A stretch of DNA of 32,320 nucleotides from Acanthamoeba sp. SK_2022b (taxonomy: Eukaryota > Discosea > Longamoebia > Acanthamoebidae): assembly GCA_027943245.1 (NCBI GenBank), contig JANDJZ010000641.1, positions 1 through 32,320 of the forward strand, written 5' to 3'. A program made the position numbers and the translations under genes. The notes beneath the pieces are model-generated. The model was not told the DNA's origin. It did not search any database and worked only from the letters and a program-made list of their open reading frames with translations. Of the stretch, positions 1 to 11,000 are shown one piece after another. How positions within the stretch are numbered: position 1 is the first letter of the stretch; each line of letters begins with the position of its first letter.

Positions 1-1356
1 GGTTGTCGTCCTTGGCCGCGGCGATGGCCTGGCCCAGCTCGCCGCCGCTGCTGTCGTCGCGCGAGCTGTTCTTCTTGCCCTTGAACTTCTTGGGGCTGAT
101 GAGCTTGGTGCCGAGCATGATCGTGTTCTTGGTCTTGGTGGCAAAGTTCTTCTTGCCTTCGCCGCCGCCGACGTGGCCCGAGCCCCGGAGGTGGCCCGCG
201 AGGCCGTCCTCGAGGAGCATCATCGAGTAGTCGGGCGACGCTCGGGTGATGGTGTCCTTTCCTCCTCCGCCGCCGCCGCTGTTCAGCATGCCGTTGGCGC
301 TCAGGAGGTCCTCTTCCTCGGTCCCGATGGCATCGCTCTCGTCGCCCTCCATGGGTGACAGCGCGCCGTTGTCGTCATACATCAGGTCGTAGCAGTCCTT
401 GTCGTCCGGCGTTCGCTTACGGCCCACCCTCTCGCCCATCTGATTGTTTTTGTGTAAATGAAGAATAAATGGCAAAATTTAAACAGTAATAAATAATAAT
501 AAATAATGATAATAAAAACAAAATGGAGACATACGCGGACGAGGGTCTCGAGGGGCTGAGAGCTGTTGAGGAGGAGATCGTCGTCAAACTTGATGGCGCC
601 CTTGGTGAAGAGGGTGATGATGGTCGACCCGCCAAAGGCAAAGTAGCCGACCTCGTCGCCCCGCTGGAGGGTGTCGCCCTCGTCGCACGTGTGGATGATG
701 GACCCGACGAGCGTGGCACCGATGGCGATGTAGGCCACGGTGCCGAACTGGGGGCTGTCGATGAGGGTGATGGTCCGCTTGTTCTCCGTGAACACGTTGA
801 GCACCTGCGAGTTGATGGCCAGCGGGTTGACCGTGTGGTAGTTGCCCGCGATGCTCCGCGGGGCGCCCACCTGGCCGTCCACCGGCATGTGGAACCGATG
901 GTAGTCCTGCGGCGCCAGCCGATACACCGCAATCGACCCGCCCTTGAACGTCTCCGCCTTTTCGATCGAAAAAATACACCACAATTGTCAACAGTGAGCA
1001 ACCAACCGGTTGACCAACCAACCAATGAACGAGGTGCGAGATCGGGCTACCAGCTGTTCGTCGTCGAGCAGACTCTCGATGGAGAAGTTCCGGCCCTTGA
1101 CCCACAGGCGCGTGGCCTCGGACACGTTGTTGAACACCATGAGGCGAGCATCGGCAGCCGCCACGCAGACCTCCTACGACCGTAGCAACGTCGACACGAG
1201 TCAGCGACGGACCAATCTCTTCATCACTCACGCCCAGCTTGCCAGACACGTACCGGGTCGTTGGGGCAAGCCACGGGCCTGGCGCCCGTCCTGAGCTTGC
1301 GATAGAAGAACTCGTTGAAGCAGCCAAACGATTCGATGGGGTCCGCCAGCTCGTTC

Positions 1357-1427
<71 letters not shown>

Positions 1428-1453
1428 GCGTGAGTGGCCACCTGGTGAAACGT

Positions 1454-1524
<71 letters not shown>

Positions 1525-1528
1525 CAAA

Positions 1529-1590
<62 letters not shown>

Positions 1591-2412
1591 CAACGCATGC
1601 GGGCGGTACCGTGTCGATCTTGTAGTAGCGAATGAAGATGTCGATGTCCTTGACGCTCGACGGGTGGTCGAACTTCATGCCCTGGTTGATCGACGCTCGC
1701 TCCAGCAAGCGGATGGCCCTGTTCGTGAGCATCACTGGTTCATCGAAACAAATCCAAAAAATGTGAGTCTTTAACGTCGTGTGCATTGTAGCGCGCGCGG
1801 TGCGTGCGTGTACCCTTCTTGCCGATCTTGTTGCCGTAGACGGTCTTCATGAGCACGCGTACTCGTTGGGGGATGATCTCGGGAATGAGCTTGCCCGTCT
1901 GTCGATCCATCACGAGGAAGGAGGGCGCCTTCTTTCCCTTCTTCAGCTTCTTCTTGGACATGCGCAGAACGCTTCCCAACGGAACCACCATCATCCGCAC
2001 CACTGTGTAGCGTGTTATGCGAACGTGTCGTATGAGTGTGTGTGAGAGAGAGAGAGAGAGAGAAGAGAACGTACGCAGATTCTTGGAGATGTCATCAAAA
2101 ACGCAAACACCCAGATGGTAGATGACCTCCTCATCGAACGTGGAGAGGTGGTATCCACACAGCGGACAGCGCTTAACCAGGAGCGAGATCAAGCCACCTA
2201 CACTCGCGCGTGTTAGGAAGCGCTCGAGAAGGGGGTAGGAATTGGGGCGTCGCTCAAGTCAATAGCGAATGGCTGCGCCGTACCTGAACCCGAGGCCGAG
2301 AAACGGACCAGATCGTCTGGAGAGATAGCTCCATCGTTGTTCACGTCGATCACTTGGTACTGCAACACGAGACAGGTGTGAGTTGAGACTCGGCGCGCGC
2401 GCACACACACAC

Positions 2413-2482
<70 letters not shown>

Positions 2483-4655
2483 GACGGCATACGGTACCAA
2501 CTCGTTGATTTCATCTTCGGGGAGACCGCAGCCGAGAACCTTGAGCATGGACATGGCCTCGGTGAAGTCCACCTTGCCGTCGTTGTCGCTATCAAACACC
2601 GACACACACTCCTTCCAAAATATGTGTTGAATCTCTGTTGTTTCGCGACACAACAACGAAAAATGCGCCCAACTGTTAGTTGTCTCCCATTGACACACCA
2701 ACCGTGTAGAGAGCGAGACGAAGCTCAAAGACATGGAGGGTGAGCAAGCGTGCCTTCTTTGGCCTTGAACTCAGACCGGATGTGCACTTGAAACTGCGAT
2801 TGCGCATCAAAATAAAATCCCTGTATTGGGCGGGAGAGAAAGAAAACAGCGATGAGGGCCTGGGCAGTCTTTGGCCCACAAGCCACAAGAAGAGCGGCGG
2901 GAGGAGAGAGGGGAGAAGAGAAAGAGGCGCAAGAACCTTGCTCTGTTGGGTCTCCAAAACGATCCACTTGTCGATGGCCGTCAGAGGCTCCAAAAAATCC
3001 GTGATCGGAGCCTGGCCGTTGGACAACGTCAGTGCAAAACGAACAAGCATCATCACGATCTTCTTCCCCTCTAGCGAGCGAGCAAGAAGGCGCGCGCGCG
3101 AGTAAGGCCCAGCTCGCACCTGATAAGTTCCGATGATTCTGTTTTCGCCGTCGTCAATGGTTAGCTCCAAGGTGGTGGCTTCCTCGTGGCTGTACACGGC
3201 ACTGCACCGACGAGCAAAGAAAAAGGTCAGGCTGTGGACAGACAAAGAAGACCAAGAAGGAGGAGGAGGTCGAGCTTGAGGGGCGACTAGCAGCTGCGTA
3301 CATGTTGAACTTCTCGTTCCACTTGCAGGTGCCCTTGTTGCGTCCGGCGCCCTCGGTTTGGAAGGTCTGGAAACGAAAGGGGAGCGGTTGAGCGACTGGA
3401 CGTCCGCAGCAGCATCACCACTGACTACGTTCGTATATGAGGGAGGGCGCGGGGGGGGGGGGTGGACAACCTGTGTGCCAAACGAGAGCGTGCAGCAGGG
3501 CTCCACGAAGCCCACTCCGGACATGTAGGTCCGCGGAAGGTTGCGCGCCTCAAGAATCGTCTGTTGCCCAAGGCAAGGAGCGGCCAGTGGTGAGCTAGCG
3601 CTATGAAAAGGATGGGGGAGAGAATGGGTGAAGGTACGATCATGAGGAGCCCGCACGAAGAGGCTGAGGGGACGACCTCCTTCTTCTTCTTCTTGTTCTT
3701 CTTCTTGATGGGCGGGTTGGTGCAGACGACTTCCTTCTTCTTTTTCTTCTTCTTCCTATTGGCCTCTTCTTCCTGTAACCTGTCGCGACACACGAGCAGA
3801 GTGAGGTCCCTGCTGTACGCACAGCAGATCGTGCACAAACCGGTTGCAAGAAGTGTATGTGTGCCATAGGGTGTGCGTGTTTAACGTACTGCTGAAGTTG
3901 GAGCTTGTCATTGCCGCTGATGTTGCGTGAACGCTCCCACTCTTCCCTGATGGTGTCCCAAGCGCCGTCGCGGTCTTCGAACCTCGAGAATTGAAGCTGT
4001 GCAAGCAACAACGACGAGAGGATGAAGAAGGAAAGCATGAGTGAAACGAATTCGCGAGTCCCGCCAACGCACACGCACACGCGCGCGGGGAGGAGAGGGT
4101 CACCAGGGTTCCGTCAGAGAAGTGGAAGCAGATTCCACGGACTCCGTAATACTTGAGGTTGGTAATGGTGGCCTCCTTCTTTTCCATGTGCACCACCTCC
4201 ACCAGTGGAATGCAGCGCTGCATGAAATCACCAGAATAAGAATTGGGAAAAAATAGCCGTAAAAAAGATGTAGAAAATGAAGAACTAGATGGAGATGGAA
4301 TGATGAAAAGGTAGTAAGGAAGGGAAGCACCAAGCACCTTGACGTTGGATTTGTTCAATTTACACGAAGAAAAGCAGATGTGGCCACCTTGGGTGGGATG
4401 GCGCGAGAGGAAGAGCTTGCCATTACGAGGGACGTAGAGATCAAGTCGACAATCCCAGCTCGACAGCAGCTCCTCCTGCTCGGAGAGGCCGAATTTCCTG
4501 AAGAATTTGACCTCGATCACGGAGAACTTGAGATAATCGGCCTGGCCGCTTGCGGGCACCATCATGTCGCTCCCATTTTCCCTCTTGCTGTCCTTCTCCA
4601 CGAAAACAACATCTCGATCCTCGAGGCTGAGCTTCTCTTCGAACAGAACGCTCAT
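1..4655 (-). CDS. Phosphatidylserine decarboxylase with GRAM, C2 and EF-hand domains (3' partial)
   Basis: Converts phosphatidylserine to phosphatidylethanolamine. Exons: 4655-4338, 4217-4104, 3996-3890, 3779-3638, 3560-3471, 3366-3302, 3201-3120, 3011-2937, 2820-2754, 2634-2498, 2359-2284, 2197-2075, 2002-1814, 1734-1610, 1355-1254, 1173-1051, 957-535, 439 to the left edge; all phases close. Domains: GRAM about 48-180 (GKLFLSRHP, HICFSS), Lys-rich linker 190-220, C2 about 220-335 (TILEARNLP), two EF loops (DSDNDGKVDFTE at 368, DVNNDGAISPDD at 404), CPLCG...HLGVC zinc-like segment near 435-455, decarboxylase about 500-800. The active site is visible: YHRFHMPVDG and the self-cleavage motif FGGST, Ser756, codon 627-625. 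An acidic, Gly-rich then Lys-rich tail of at least 140 residues follows LETLVRMGERVG. C2 plus EF-hand matches plant PSD2/PSD3-type enzymes, so endomembrane or vacuolar location and calcium regulation are inferred. Intron 9 needs a GC-AG boundary. Confidence 0.93.
1357..1426. repeat. (TTG/CAA)n trinucleotide tract in an intron, 3' end used as splice acceptor
   Basis: About 23 copies of TTG on the plus strand, CAA on the coding strand of the decarboxylase gene. It fills the 3' end of the intron between exons ending at 1610 and starting at 1355, where a polypyrimidine tract would be expected. The tract ends in CAACAG directly before the next exon, so the last unit supplies the AG acceptor. If it were translated it would be a poly-Gln, poly-Asn or poly-Thr run depending on frame. 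Confidence 0.9.
1455..1588. repeat. Two (CA/TG)n tracts, intronic
   Basis: Dinucleotide runs at 1455-1521 and 1530-1588 split by a short AAAACAAACC-type interruption. They lie in the same decarboxylase intron as the CAA tract, 22 nt after the 5' splice site on the coding (minus) strand, where they read (TG)n. Confidence 0.95.
2041..2065. repeat. (GA/TC)n tract, intronic
   Basis: Short GA dinucleotide run inside the decarboxylase intron between exons 2197-2075 and 2002-1814. On the coding strand it is a CT run, as in ordinary pyrimidine-rich introns. Confidence 0.8.
2402..2480. repeat. (CA/TG)n tract, intronic
   Basis: Dinucleotide run, broken once near 2413, in the decarboxylase intron that separates the two EF-hand exons (donor just after 2498, acceptor before 2359). 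On the coding strand it reads (TG)n and starts about 19 nt after the 5' splice site. Confidence 0.95.
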
Positions 4656-5823
4656 GCTCCGAAGTAGAGGGGTGTTTCGGGTTGTTGGTCGCTAATGAAT
4701 TTGTGGCTCTTAGGAAGGATTGCTGAACCGTGGCAGCTTCAGTTGATCATCTAGAAGCGTTGTAAGTGAGGGGAAGATCGAGAGTGAGATGGAAGCTGAA
4801 GGTGAGATGTCCTCAGTTTCGCATGTATTCGAAACAATGATGCGTGTGATTGCCCACAAAGTCTCCTGCCAACAGAGCCTTTAGCTCAGAGGAAGGCGCA
4901 ATCTTAGTCTTCTGCAGATTCGAATAGGCTGCTGCTTCGAGTTCGGTTCGGTGGTGTTGATGCAGCACGCAACAGCCTCAGTTGCTGCTCAAAATAAACA
5001 GAAATTTAAATCATTTGGTAAAATGACAGCGGTGACGTAATCTACAGAACTTGGCATTTGCGCTATACGTGTTATGCAGAGCACGGTCCAGGGAAGATCG
5101 GGTACTGTTGGAACAACGAGATTCCAATTCGGCGTCCAACACTCGTGCAGTGTGGACAGGGTAGTCTCTGGCTTGGTACTATGTGCTGCCCTGATAATTG
5201 TTGATTGTACTCTTGTTATCCTTGCTCTTTGCTTGGTGCAAGTTTCTACCACCTTTCACCCAAAAACACTTTATATGAGCAAAACAACAGGCAACAACCC
5301 TCCCTTTGTTCTCCCTTGCTTAAAAACATGAAAACAACATCTCAATACTCAAGGCAGAGCTTCTCTGTGCTCCATAACAACACTCTTTGGCCCAGATTGG
5401 TTACATGAATTTCAAAAATGCATATCAGGAAGATAGCCAGGTTGTAGGTGGTGTGAACAAAGTACCAATGGTGTACTTGGTGTATGTGTAATAACCTTGG
5501 ATGCCTCAACTGATTGGGTTGCAGACCCACATTAGGGCAACCAACTTATTCCTGAGTTGGGAAAGGCTGTTCCTGTTTCTTACGCTGGCCTTCCCGCTAT
5601 TAGCACGTGACTAATGCTCCCTTGAAAAGAATTTCACTTCACCCTTTTGCCGCTCTAAGAAAAAAAAAGTGGAAATAGGATACACTTGGAGGCAACGACA
5701 ACGAAGTCGTTACCGCAACATCGCCAGGAACCATTTGCCACAGCACCTACCTCAATCCAAAGGAGAGATCTTCCATCACATAATCGATTCTCAAACAAGT
5801 TCATGAGAAATTGATCTCACGAG
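4656..5823. other. Intergenic spacer between divergent genes
   Basis: This 1.17 kb lies between the starts of the decarboxylase (minus) and the RhoGAP-WD40 gene (plus), so both promoters should be here. It is more AT-rich than the flanking exons. The only recognisable content is a decayed copy of the decarboxylase start around 5305-5375. The small open frames in it show no family resemblance and were not called. Confidence 0.6.
5305..5375 (-). pseudogene. Decayed duplicate of the first-exon start of the decarboxylase gene
   Basis: 5330-5366 matches 4602-4638 at 33 of 37 bases without a gap, and weaker similarity continues on both sides (CTCCC...CTTGCT to the left; GCTCC to the right after an apparent deletion of about 15 nt). 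Read on the minus strand, the copy gives EKLCLEY-stop-DVVF, against EKLSLEDRDVVF in the real exon. It therefore carries a stop and lacks the rest of the gene. It lies about 700 bp upstream of the parent, in the same orientation. Confidence 0.6.
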
Positions 5824-8800
5824 ATGTACGTACCAGGCATCACCAAAAAGAGGGGGAGCAGCGTAAAGGACAAATCGACCACGTTGCCTGCGAGTGGTAT
5901 AGGCAACGCGGCTAGCGAGGCCTTAATGAGCGCCGCAAGCGATACGAAGGAGGCAAAGGAGAAGAAGGATAAGAAGAGCAAATCAACAATCGCGAAGCGA
6001 AAGAAATCGGGAAAAGGAGATTCGACAGGCCTCACAAACAGCGCCGATGTGGGCAAGGTGTCGTCCTCCGATCTACGCAGCATCTTCCATAGCGGCGAGG
6101 GCGCTGGTGTGTTCGGTGTTGCGCTAGAGGTTCTCATGTTCCACCAGCGACTGAAATTCCCCACACTACGCATTCCGGTCGTAATCAAGCAATGCATCGA
6201 GTACCTCCTCAATTCTGGTAACGTCAATCTCTATTTCTCCCATTTAATAATCAATCCAAAAAAAGACTTTATTGTTGGCGTTGCTTGGTCAACGTTATTG
6301 GTGCTCTATCCGTGCAACAAACGCTCAAGTAAGCAACCCGTGCAGGCCTTGAGTTGGAGGGCATCTTCAGGATCAGCGCCAACCAGACCGAGCTCAACCA
6401 ATTCAAGGATCTGTTCAACAAGTCTGACGGTACACGTGGCCACCATATCCTCCCGCACCCAACATCAGAGCAGCAATGGCTCTAGTCGTCACAACAGCAC
6501 GCTTACCCGGTTCGTCGCGTGCGTAGGCAGTGATGAGGTGCTGCGCGGCAAGACAGACGACCCGCATGTGGCCACGGGCCTGCTCAAGCTGTTCCTGCGG
6601 GAGCTGCCCCAACCTCTCCTCACCGAACAGCTTGCCGATCGCTTTATTGCCGTCATGGGTTCGTTTCCTCGATTTGGCCGGCCAACTCCCATCTGCCAAG
6701 ACGTCCGCACACCTAGTGCTAACTCCTCTCTCTGTCATCTCCTCGCTCTCTCTCTGTGTGCGTTCGTGTTTGTGTGTTCGTCAACACTTGTAGGCGCCAA
6801 CACGTTTGAAGAGAAGCTCAAGGGTCTGCGCGAGTTGCTCTGCTGTCTGCCCGAGGTCAACAGGGACACACTCTACGCCATCCTGGCCCTCCTGAACATT
6901 ATTCAGCTCAACAGGACCATCAACATGATGACCTCCGAAAACCTGGCGCGGTACAGCAATGCATCACACACTCATCACAAAATGTCATTTGTGCTCAACG
7001 TGCGATGTGCTCGTTTTTGTGGTCAACAGAGTCGTAGGACCCAACTTCTTGTGGGAGCAGGCCAATTCGCAGACCGATGGTATGGTCTCGCTCAACTTCA
7101 TGGGCAGCATCAACACCCTGGCGCAGTTCATGATCGACAACGTCCACCAGCTGTTCGAATCGCCCACCTCCTCCTTTGGAGTCTCTTCTCTCCCTCAGGT
7201 ATGCCCTACTACGCGGTCGTGTCGTGCTGTGTGCGGTTTAACCCATAATTCCTTTTCTTTGAATTTATTTATTAATCTATAAATCTATAAATTTATTAAT
7301 TTTTTGTGTCGTGCAGCCAGCGGTCTTGTTGACCAAGTTCGTGGGTCACCGTAAGTCGGTCCAAACGATGGCCACGACGTCTGACCACCGGCTGGTGTGG
7401 TCCGGCGACTCGCTGGGTATCGTGCGTATCCACTCGGTCGAGGACCGCATGTTCCTCAAGGAGATCAACAGCGGCGGCACCATCTACACGCTCAAGTGCG
7501 TCAACGCCAACATGTGGCTCGGCACCAGCGAGTCGCTCCAGATCCGTAACGCCACGGTACCACCGTGCCCCCCCCCCCCGCGGTGCGCCAGCGCAATCTC
7601 CCTGACGTCTGTGGTCTCTGTGCAGTCGGCCGACTTGGTCAAGTCGCTTCCCGGCCCCGTCTACGCGCTGACGCACGTAGGCAACACCGTGTGGACCACC
7701 GGCGAAGACAAGATCTCCATATGGAACATCGACGTGCGCCAATCAGCTCTCTCCAACGAACGCACGCAGACGTCACTCATGCTCTCTCTCTCCCCCCCTC
7801 CTTTTTTTCCTCTCTCTCTCTCTCTCTCGTCAATCGATTGCGCGCCACCAGGACCCGGACTCGCCGGAGCTGATCGCCGAAAAGACGCTGGCCCGCGGCG
7901 TGTTGGTGCTCACGGCCCAGGCCGTGGGCGAGCGCGTGTGGACCGCCGACGTCAATCGCGTCATTCGAATCTACGACGCCAACGTACGTCTTGCCGTCTC
8001 TCGTTCGTCGCTGGAAGGCTGAGCGCTGACCGGGTTTTGGCCGCTTAAACGCTCTGCAGACATTCGAGCTCGTCAAGGAGTTCTCGGCACACGGACGGAA
8101 GGTGAACGGCATCATGGCCGTGGGCGACTCTCACGTGTGGACCGCGTCCGACGATTACTCCATCATCATCTGGGACGCTCAGGTTCGCCCATCGCCCGCT
8201 GTCGTTGTTGTCACCACTCGCAACCCAGCTTGCTCACCACTCCCGCAACCACACCCACGCCCACACGCGCATGTGCAGTCCCTGGAGGAGGTATACAAGA
8301 TTCAGAATGCTCACAGTGGCTACTGCTACGGTCTGGCCGACTTTGGATCTGTGGTGTGGACCTTTGGCTGGGACAAGCGTATCTGCCTGTGGGACACCAA
8401 GGTGTGCTCCCCTGCCCCCGCTTCTTGCTCTCCCGCGCACTGTCCTCACCGGAATCTTTCCTTCTCTTCCAGACGTTCAAGAACCTGGGCGAGCTGCCCC
8501 CGTACCACGGGGACGCCATCAGACAGGTGGTGGAGGTGTGGGACCACAAATCGTCCAGCTGGCAGGCCTGGTACACCTCCCCGAACCAAAAAGCAGCAAA
8601 TACGGAAATAATAATTTTAATTTCATTTTTTTCCTATTTTTTCTCATTATTAATTTCACGGGGGACAGGTCGTGCTCGTTTGATAAGACGCTGGCCGTGT
8701 GGGGCGTGCCCAAGTGCGACCGCCCCAAGCCGGCCTCGTCGCTCTCCCTCTCCTCCTTCATATCGGGCCCGCCGGTGATTCTCGTCGACTTTGAGAACCT

Positions 8801-9305
8801 CGTATTCGACGTCGGCAGTGGCAGCCACGACGCCGGGTCCACGACGTCTTCGCCGTCGTCGGCCGCGTCGTCGCCCGTCGTGCCGGCCATCGTGATAGAG
8901 CCGAGCGGCAACGGCGATGACCCGCTGCCCGGCGCTGTGGAAGCGCTCCGCGAGATGTTGCACGAGGGCCTCGACGTGTATCTGTGGCTCGGCGATGACG
9001 TCTACGCGCTCGCGCAGCGTCTCAAATGGGTGCGCTGCCACGCTGTCCCTCACAGACCATCCAATGTGAGCACACATGTGCGTGTTGTGCGAGAATGCTA
9101 ACAATGGCGTGGTCGACATTGCGGTGAACAGGTGACGACCCATCTCGGCGCAGACTGGCTTCGACGCCTCGTCCTCGCCCCGGAGAAGTCGCTCATCGCG
9201 GCCACGGTGGTCATCGAGAACGCCGCCTCGGCCACCGATGCCAAGACCAAGAAGCTGCCCTGGCGACAGGTCCTCTTCCACCGATGCAAAGAGGGTAAGT
9301 GAGTT

Positions 9306-9370
<65 letters not shown>

Positions 9371-9524
9371 AACACACAATGCGCGGCCACTGACCGGTGT
9401 TTGGTTTGGTGTGTGCGGCGCAGGTCCGGGCACGCCCCGAGTGGAGGTGGGCTCGCAGCGGCAGGTCCACACCAGCAAGAAGAAGATGATTGGCTGGTCC
9501 GACTGGCGAGGCGTCCTCCTCTGA
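5824..9524 (+). CDS. RhoGAP - WD40 - degenerate 5'(3')-deoxyribonucleotidase fusion protein
   Basis: Exons 5824-6217, 6346-6429, 6527-6658, 6794-6950, 7030-7198, 7317-7556, 7626-7733, 7852-7983, 8060-8182, 8279-8401, 8473-8570, 8669-9029, 9132-9294, 9424-9524; 794 residues, all phases close. Residues 1-75 are Lys/Ser-rich and disordered. RhoGAP about 85-310 keeps the arginine finger (GIFRIS, Arg140), LLKLFLRELPQPLL and the NLARVVGPN motif, so it should accelerate GTP hydrolysis by a Rho/Rac GTPase. Residues 313-600 form a WD40-type propeller with repeated VWT...W(D/N) strands. The C-terminus (about 623-794) follows NT5C/NT5M deoxyribonucleotidases: LPGAVEALREM, HLGADWLRRLVLAPEKS, PWRQVLFHRC and the terminal WSDWRGVLL. 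The catalytic DxDG has become DFEN (Asp627), the TSP motif is lost and the metal-binding DD has become EN, so the domain is probably a non-catalytic nucleotide or protein sensor. Cytoskeletal signalling is inferred. Confidence 0.9.
9310..9369. repeat. (CA)n tract, intronic
   Basis: Dinucleotide run in the last intron of the RhoGAP-WD40 gene (9295-9423), starting 15 nt after the GTAAGT donor on the coding strand. Confidence 0.95.
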
Positions 9525-9949
9525 ATCAGGCGCTACAGCGACCGTGGAGAACTAAGAACGCCGACGCAGGGGAGCGAAGCCGCCCTCGTCATGCCACACT
9601 TGCACCACGAGCACAATACAACGCTGGGCGTAAGAGGCTGGTTGTTTTCTAGCTTTTTTTTTATCTTCAAGCAAATAGGCTAATGAGCTCTGAAGAACGG
9701 ATCGAGCACTCTTCGCGCCCAGACAAGGATCAACTTGGTCTCATTTTACTGTGGTGGCTTGGGCTGACCTCATCAGATGATCTTTGAGTGCAAGGCCGCG
9801 GGTTGTGTCACAACCGGTCACCTCGGCGAAGTCCTCGAGGAGTCCTCCTGACCACACGTAAAACATCGAGGCGACGGACGAGGATGGTCGACAGGAAAGA
9901 GAGCAACAAAGATAAAAATTATTTTATTCACCAATCACCTTTGTTTGCG
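9525..9949. other. Intergenic spacer between two plus-strand genes
   Basis: It must hold the 3' end of the RhoGAP-WD40 transcript and the promoter of the BTB/pentapeptide gene. A T-run lies at about 9650-9662, and an AT-rich GATAAAAATTATTTTATT stretch at about 9911-9928, followed by CCAAT, sits just before the start codon at 9950. No gene is seen. Confidence 0.5.
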
Positions 9950-10818
9950 ATGGATGATCTGGGCGATGCTGGCGCTGTAGTACAGCTGGATGTGGGGGGC
10001 CGTCACTTCTCCGTGCGGCTGGCTGTGCTGACGTCGGAGCCCGAGTCTGTGCTAGCGGCGATTTTTGCCAACGACTCTTGGCGGCAGCTGGAGACCGACG
10101 CCGACGGCCGCATAGCCCTCGCGGCGACTGACCCGGCTTCCTTCGTGCACCTGCTCGAGTGGCTCCGCTCGGGACAGCTGCCGCCACTCCACCACACCGA
10201 GGCCAGGGCCATGCTGCGACAGGAGGCCGAGCGCTTCAACGTCTCCCGATTGGTCAAGGCGCTGGAAGACGAGGCACAGCCTAAGGAGCGTGAAGAGACG
10301 AAGAGGAAGGCGATGCACGAGCGCTACATCACGCTCTCGGACGGACAGTTCGTGCGGTTGCTTAACAAGAAGAAACCGCAGGTGAGCGGGGCGGATATGC
10401 GCAGGTTCAGTTTGTGTGGGATGAGCCTGTCCGAGGCCCGCTTCTTCAAGTGCGACCTGAGCGGCGTCGACCTGCGTTGGGTTTTCCTCAGCAGCGCCAG
10501 CCTGGTAGAATGTAATCTGCGTGGTGCCGATCTTCGTGGTACGAGCCACTGATGGCGCAGTCGTGCCGGTATGAGCCTCGTGTTAACTGGCGTGTTTCGC
10601 GTGAGGCAGAGGCCAACTTACGCTACGCGAACCTGACCGGCTCGGACTTGACGGGTGCCAACCTATGCGGGGCCAACGTGACGGGCGCCAACGTTGAACG
10701 TGCCATCTTCGCACATGCTGACCTCAACGGCATTATTGGGCTCAACCAGTCCAACTTGCACCAACACGCTCATTGGAAGGGTGCGCTCAATCTGCCTATC
10801 GACTTCCTAACTCCCTGA
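9950..10818 (+). CDS. BTB/T1 domain plus pentapeptide-repeat protein (KCTD9-like)
   Basis: Exons 9950-10538 and 10610-10818, 265 residues; the 71-nt intron is phase 1 and joins ...ADLR to EANLRYANLTG without breaking the repeat register. Residues about 6-105 are a T1/BTB domain of the potassium-channel tetramerisation type (VVQLDVGGRHFSV, LLEWLRSGQLPP). After a charged helical linker, residues about 140-245 carry pentapeptide repeats A(D/N)LXX (ADMRRFSLCGMS, ANLTGSDLTGANLCGANVTGAN), which fold into a right-handed beta-helix. The order T1 then pentapeptides is that of KCTD9-type proteins, many of which oligomerise and act as cullin-3 substrate adaptors. That role here is inference. The BTB and most of the beta-helix lie in one exon. 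Confidence 0.85.
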
Positions 10819-11000
10819 ACCTCCAGGACATGGTGGGCGATAGCAAAAACAACTGTCACTTCGCAGTCCCAGCCTCTGCTGCAGCGGTGCTGAGGCTACT
10901 GGGAAAAAAGGTCAGGTGGGAGCATTGTCCTGCAATTCTGCATGTTTGTCCCATTTATTCTTCCCACAGCACATGCACAGGGACCAGATTGAGTAACAGA

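Noticed and set aside
584..1025. Alternative minus-strand frames over the decarboxylase catalytic exon
   Set aside because: Out-of-frame translations of the same GC-rich exon with Arg/Ser-rich composition and no motif.
523..1185. Plus-strand 220-residue frame opposite the decarboxylase
   Set aside because: Antisense of the 957-535 catalytic exon in a GC-rich gene; the minus strand holds the conserved active site.
1224..1786. Long minus-strand frames rich in Cys/Val and in Gln or Asn or Thr runs
   Set aside because: They are read-through of the intronic (TG)n and CAA tracts; decarboxylase exons on both sides join in phase without them.
2733..2820. A GT donor at 2732 extending the decarboxylase exon to LAHPP
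   Set aside because: It leaves one base that makes TAG with the next exon. The GC donor at 2753 gives an intact frame and a continuous EF-hand helix.
5074..5530. Short frames in the 4656-5823 spacer
   Set aside because: No start context, splice logic or family similarity; one overlaps the decayed exon copy.
10052..10549. Minus-strand 165-residue frame opposite the BTB/pentapeptide gene
   Set aside because: Antisense shadow of a gene whose repeats and T1 domain are clear on the plus strand.
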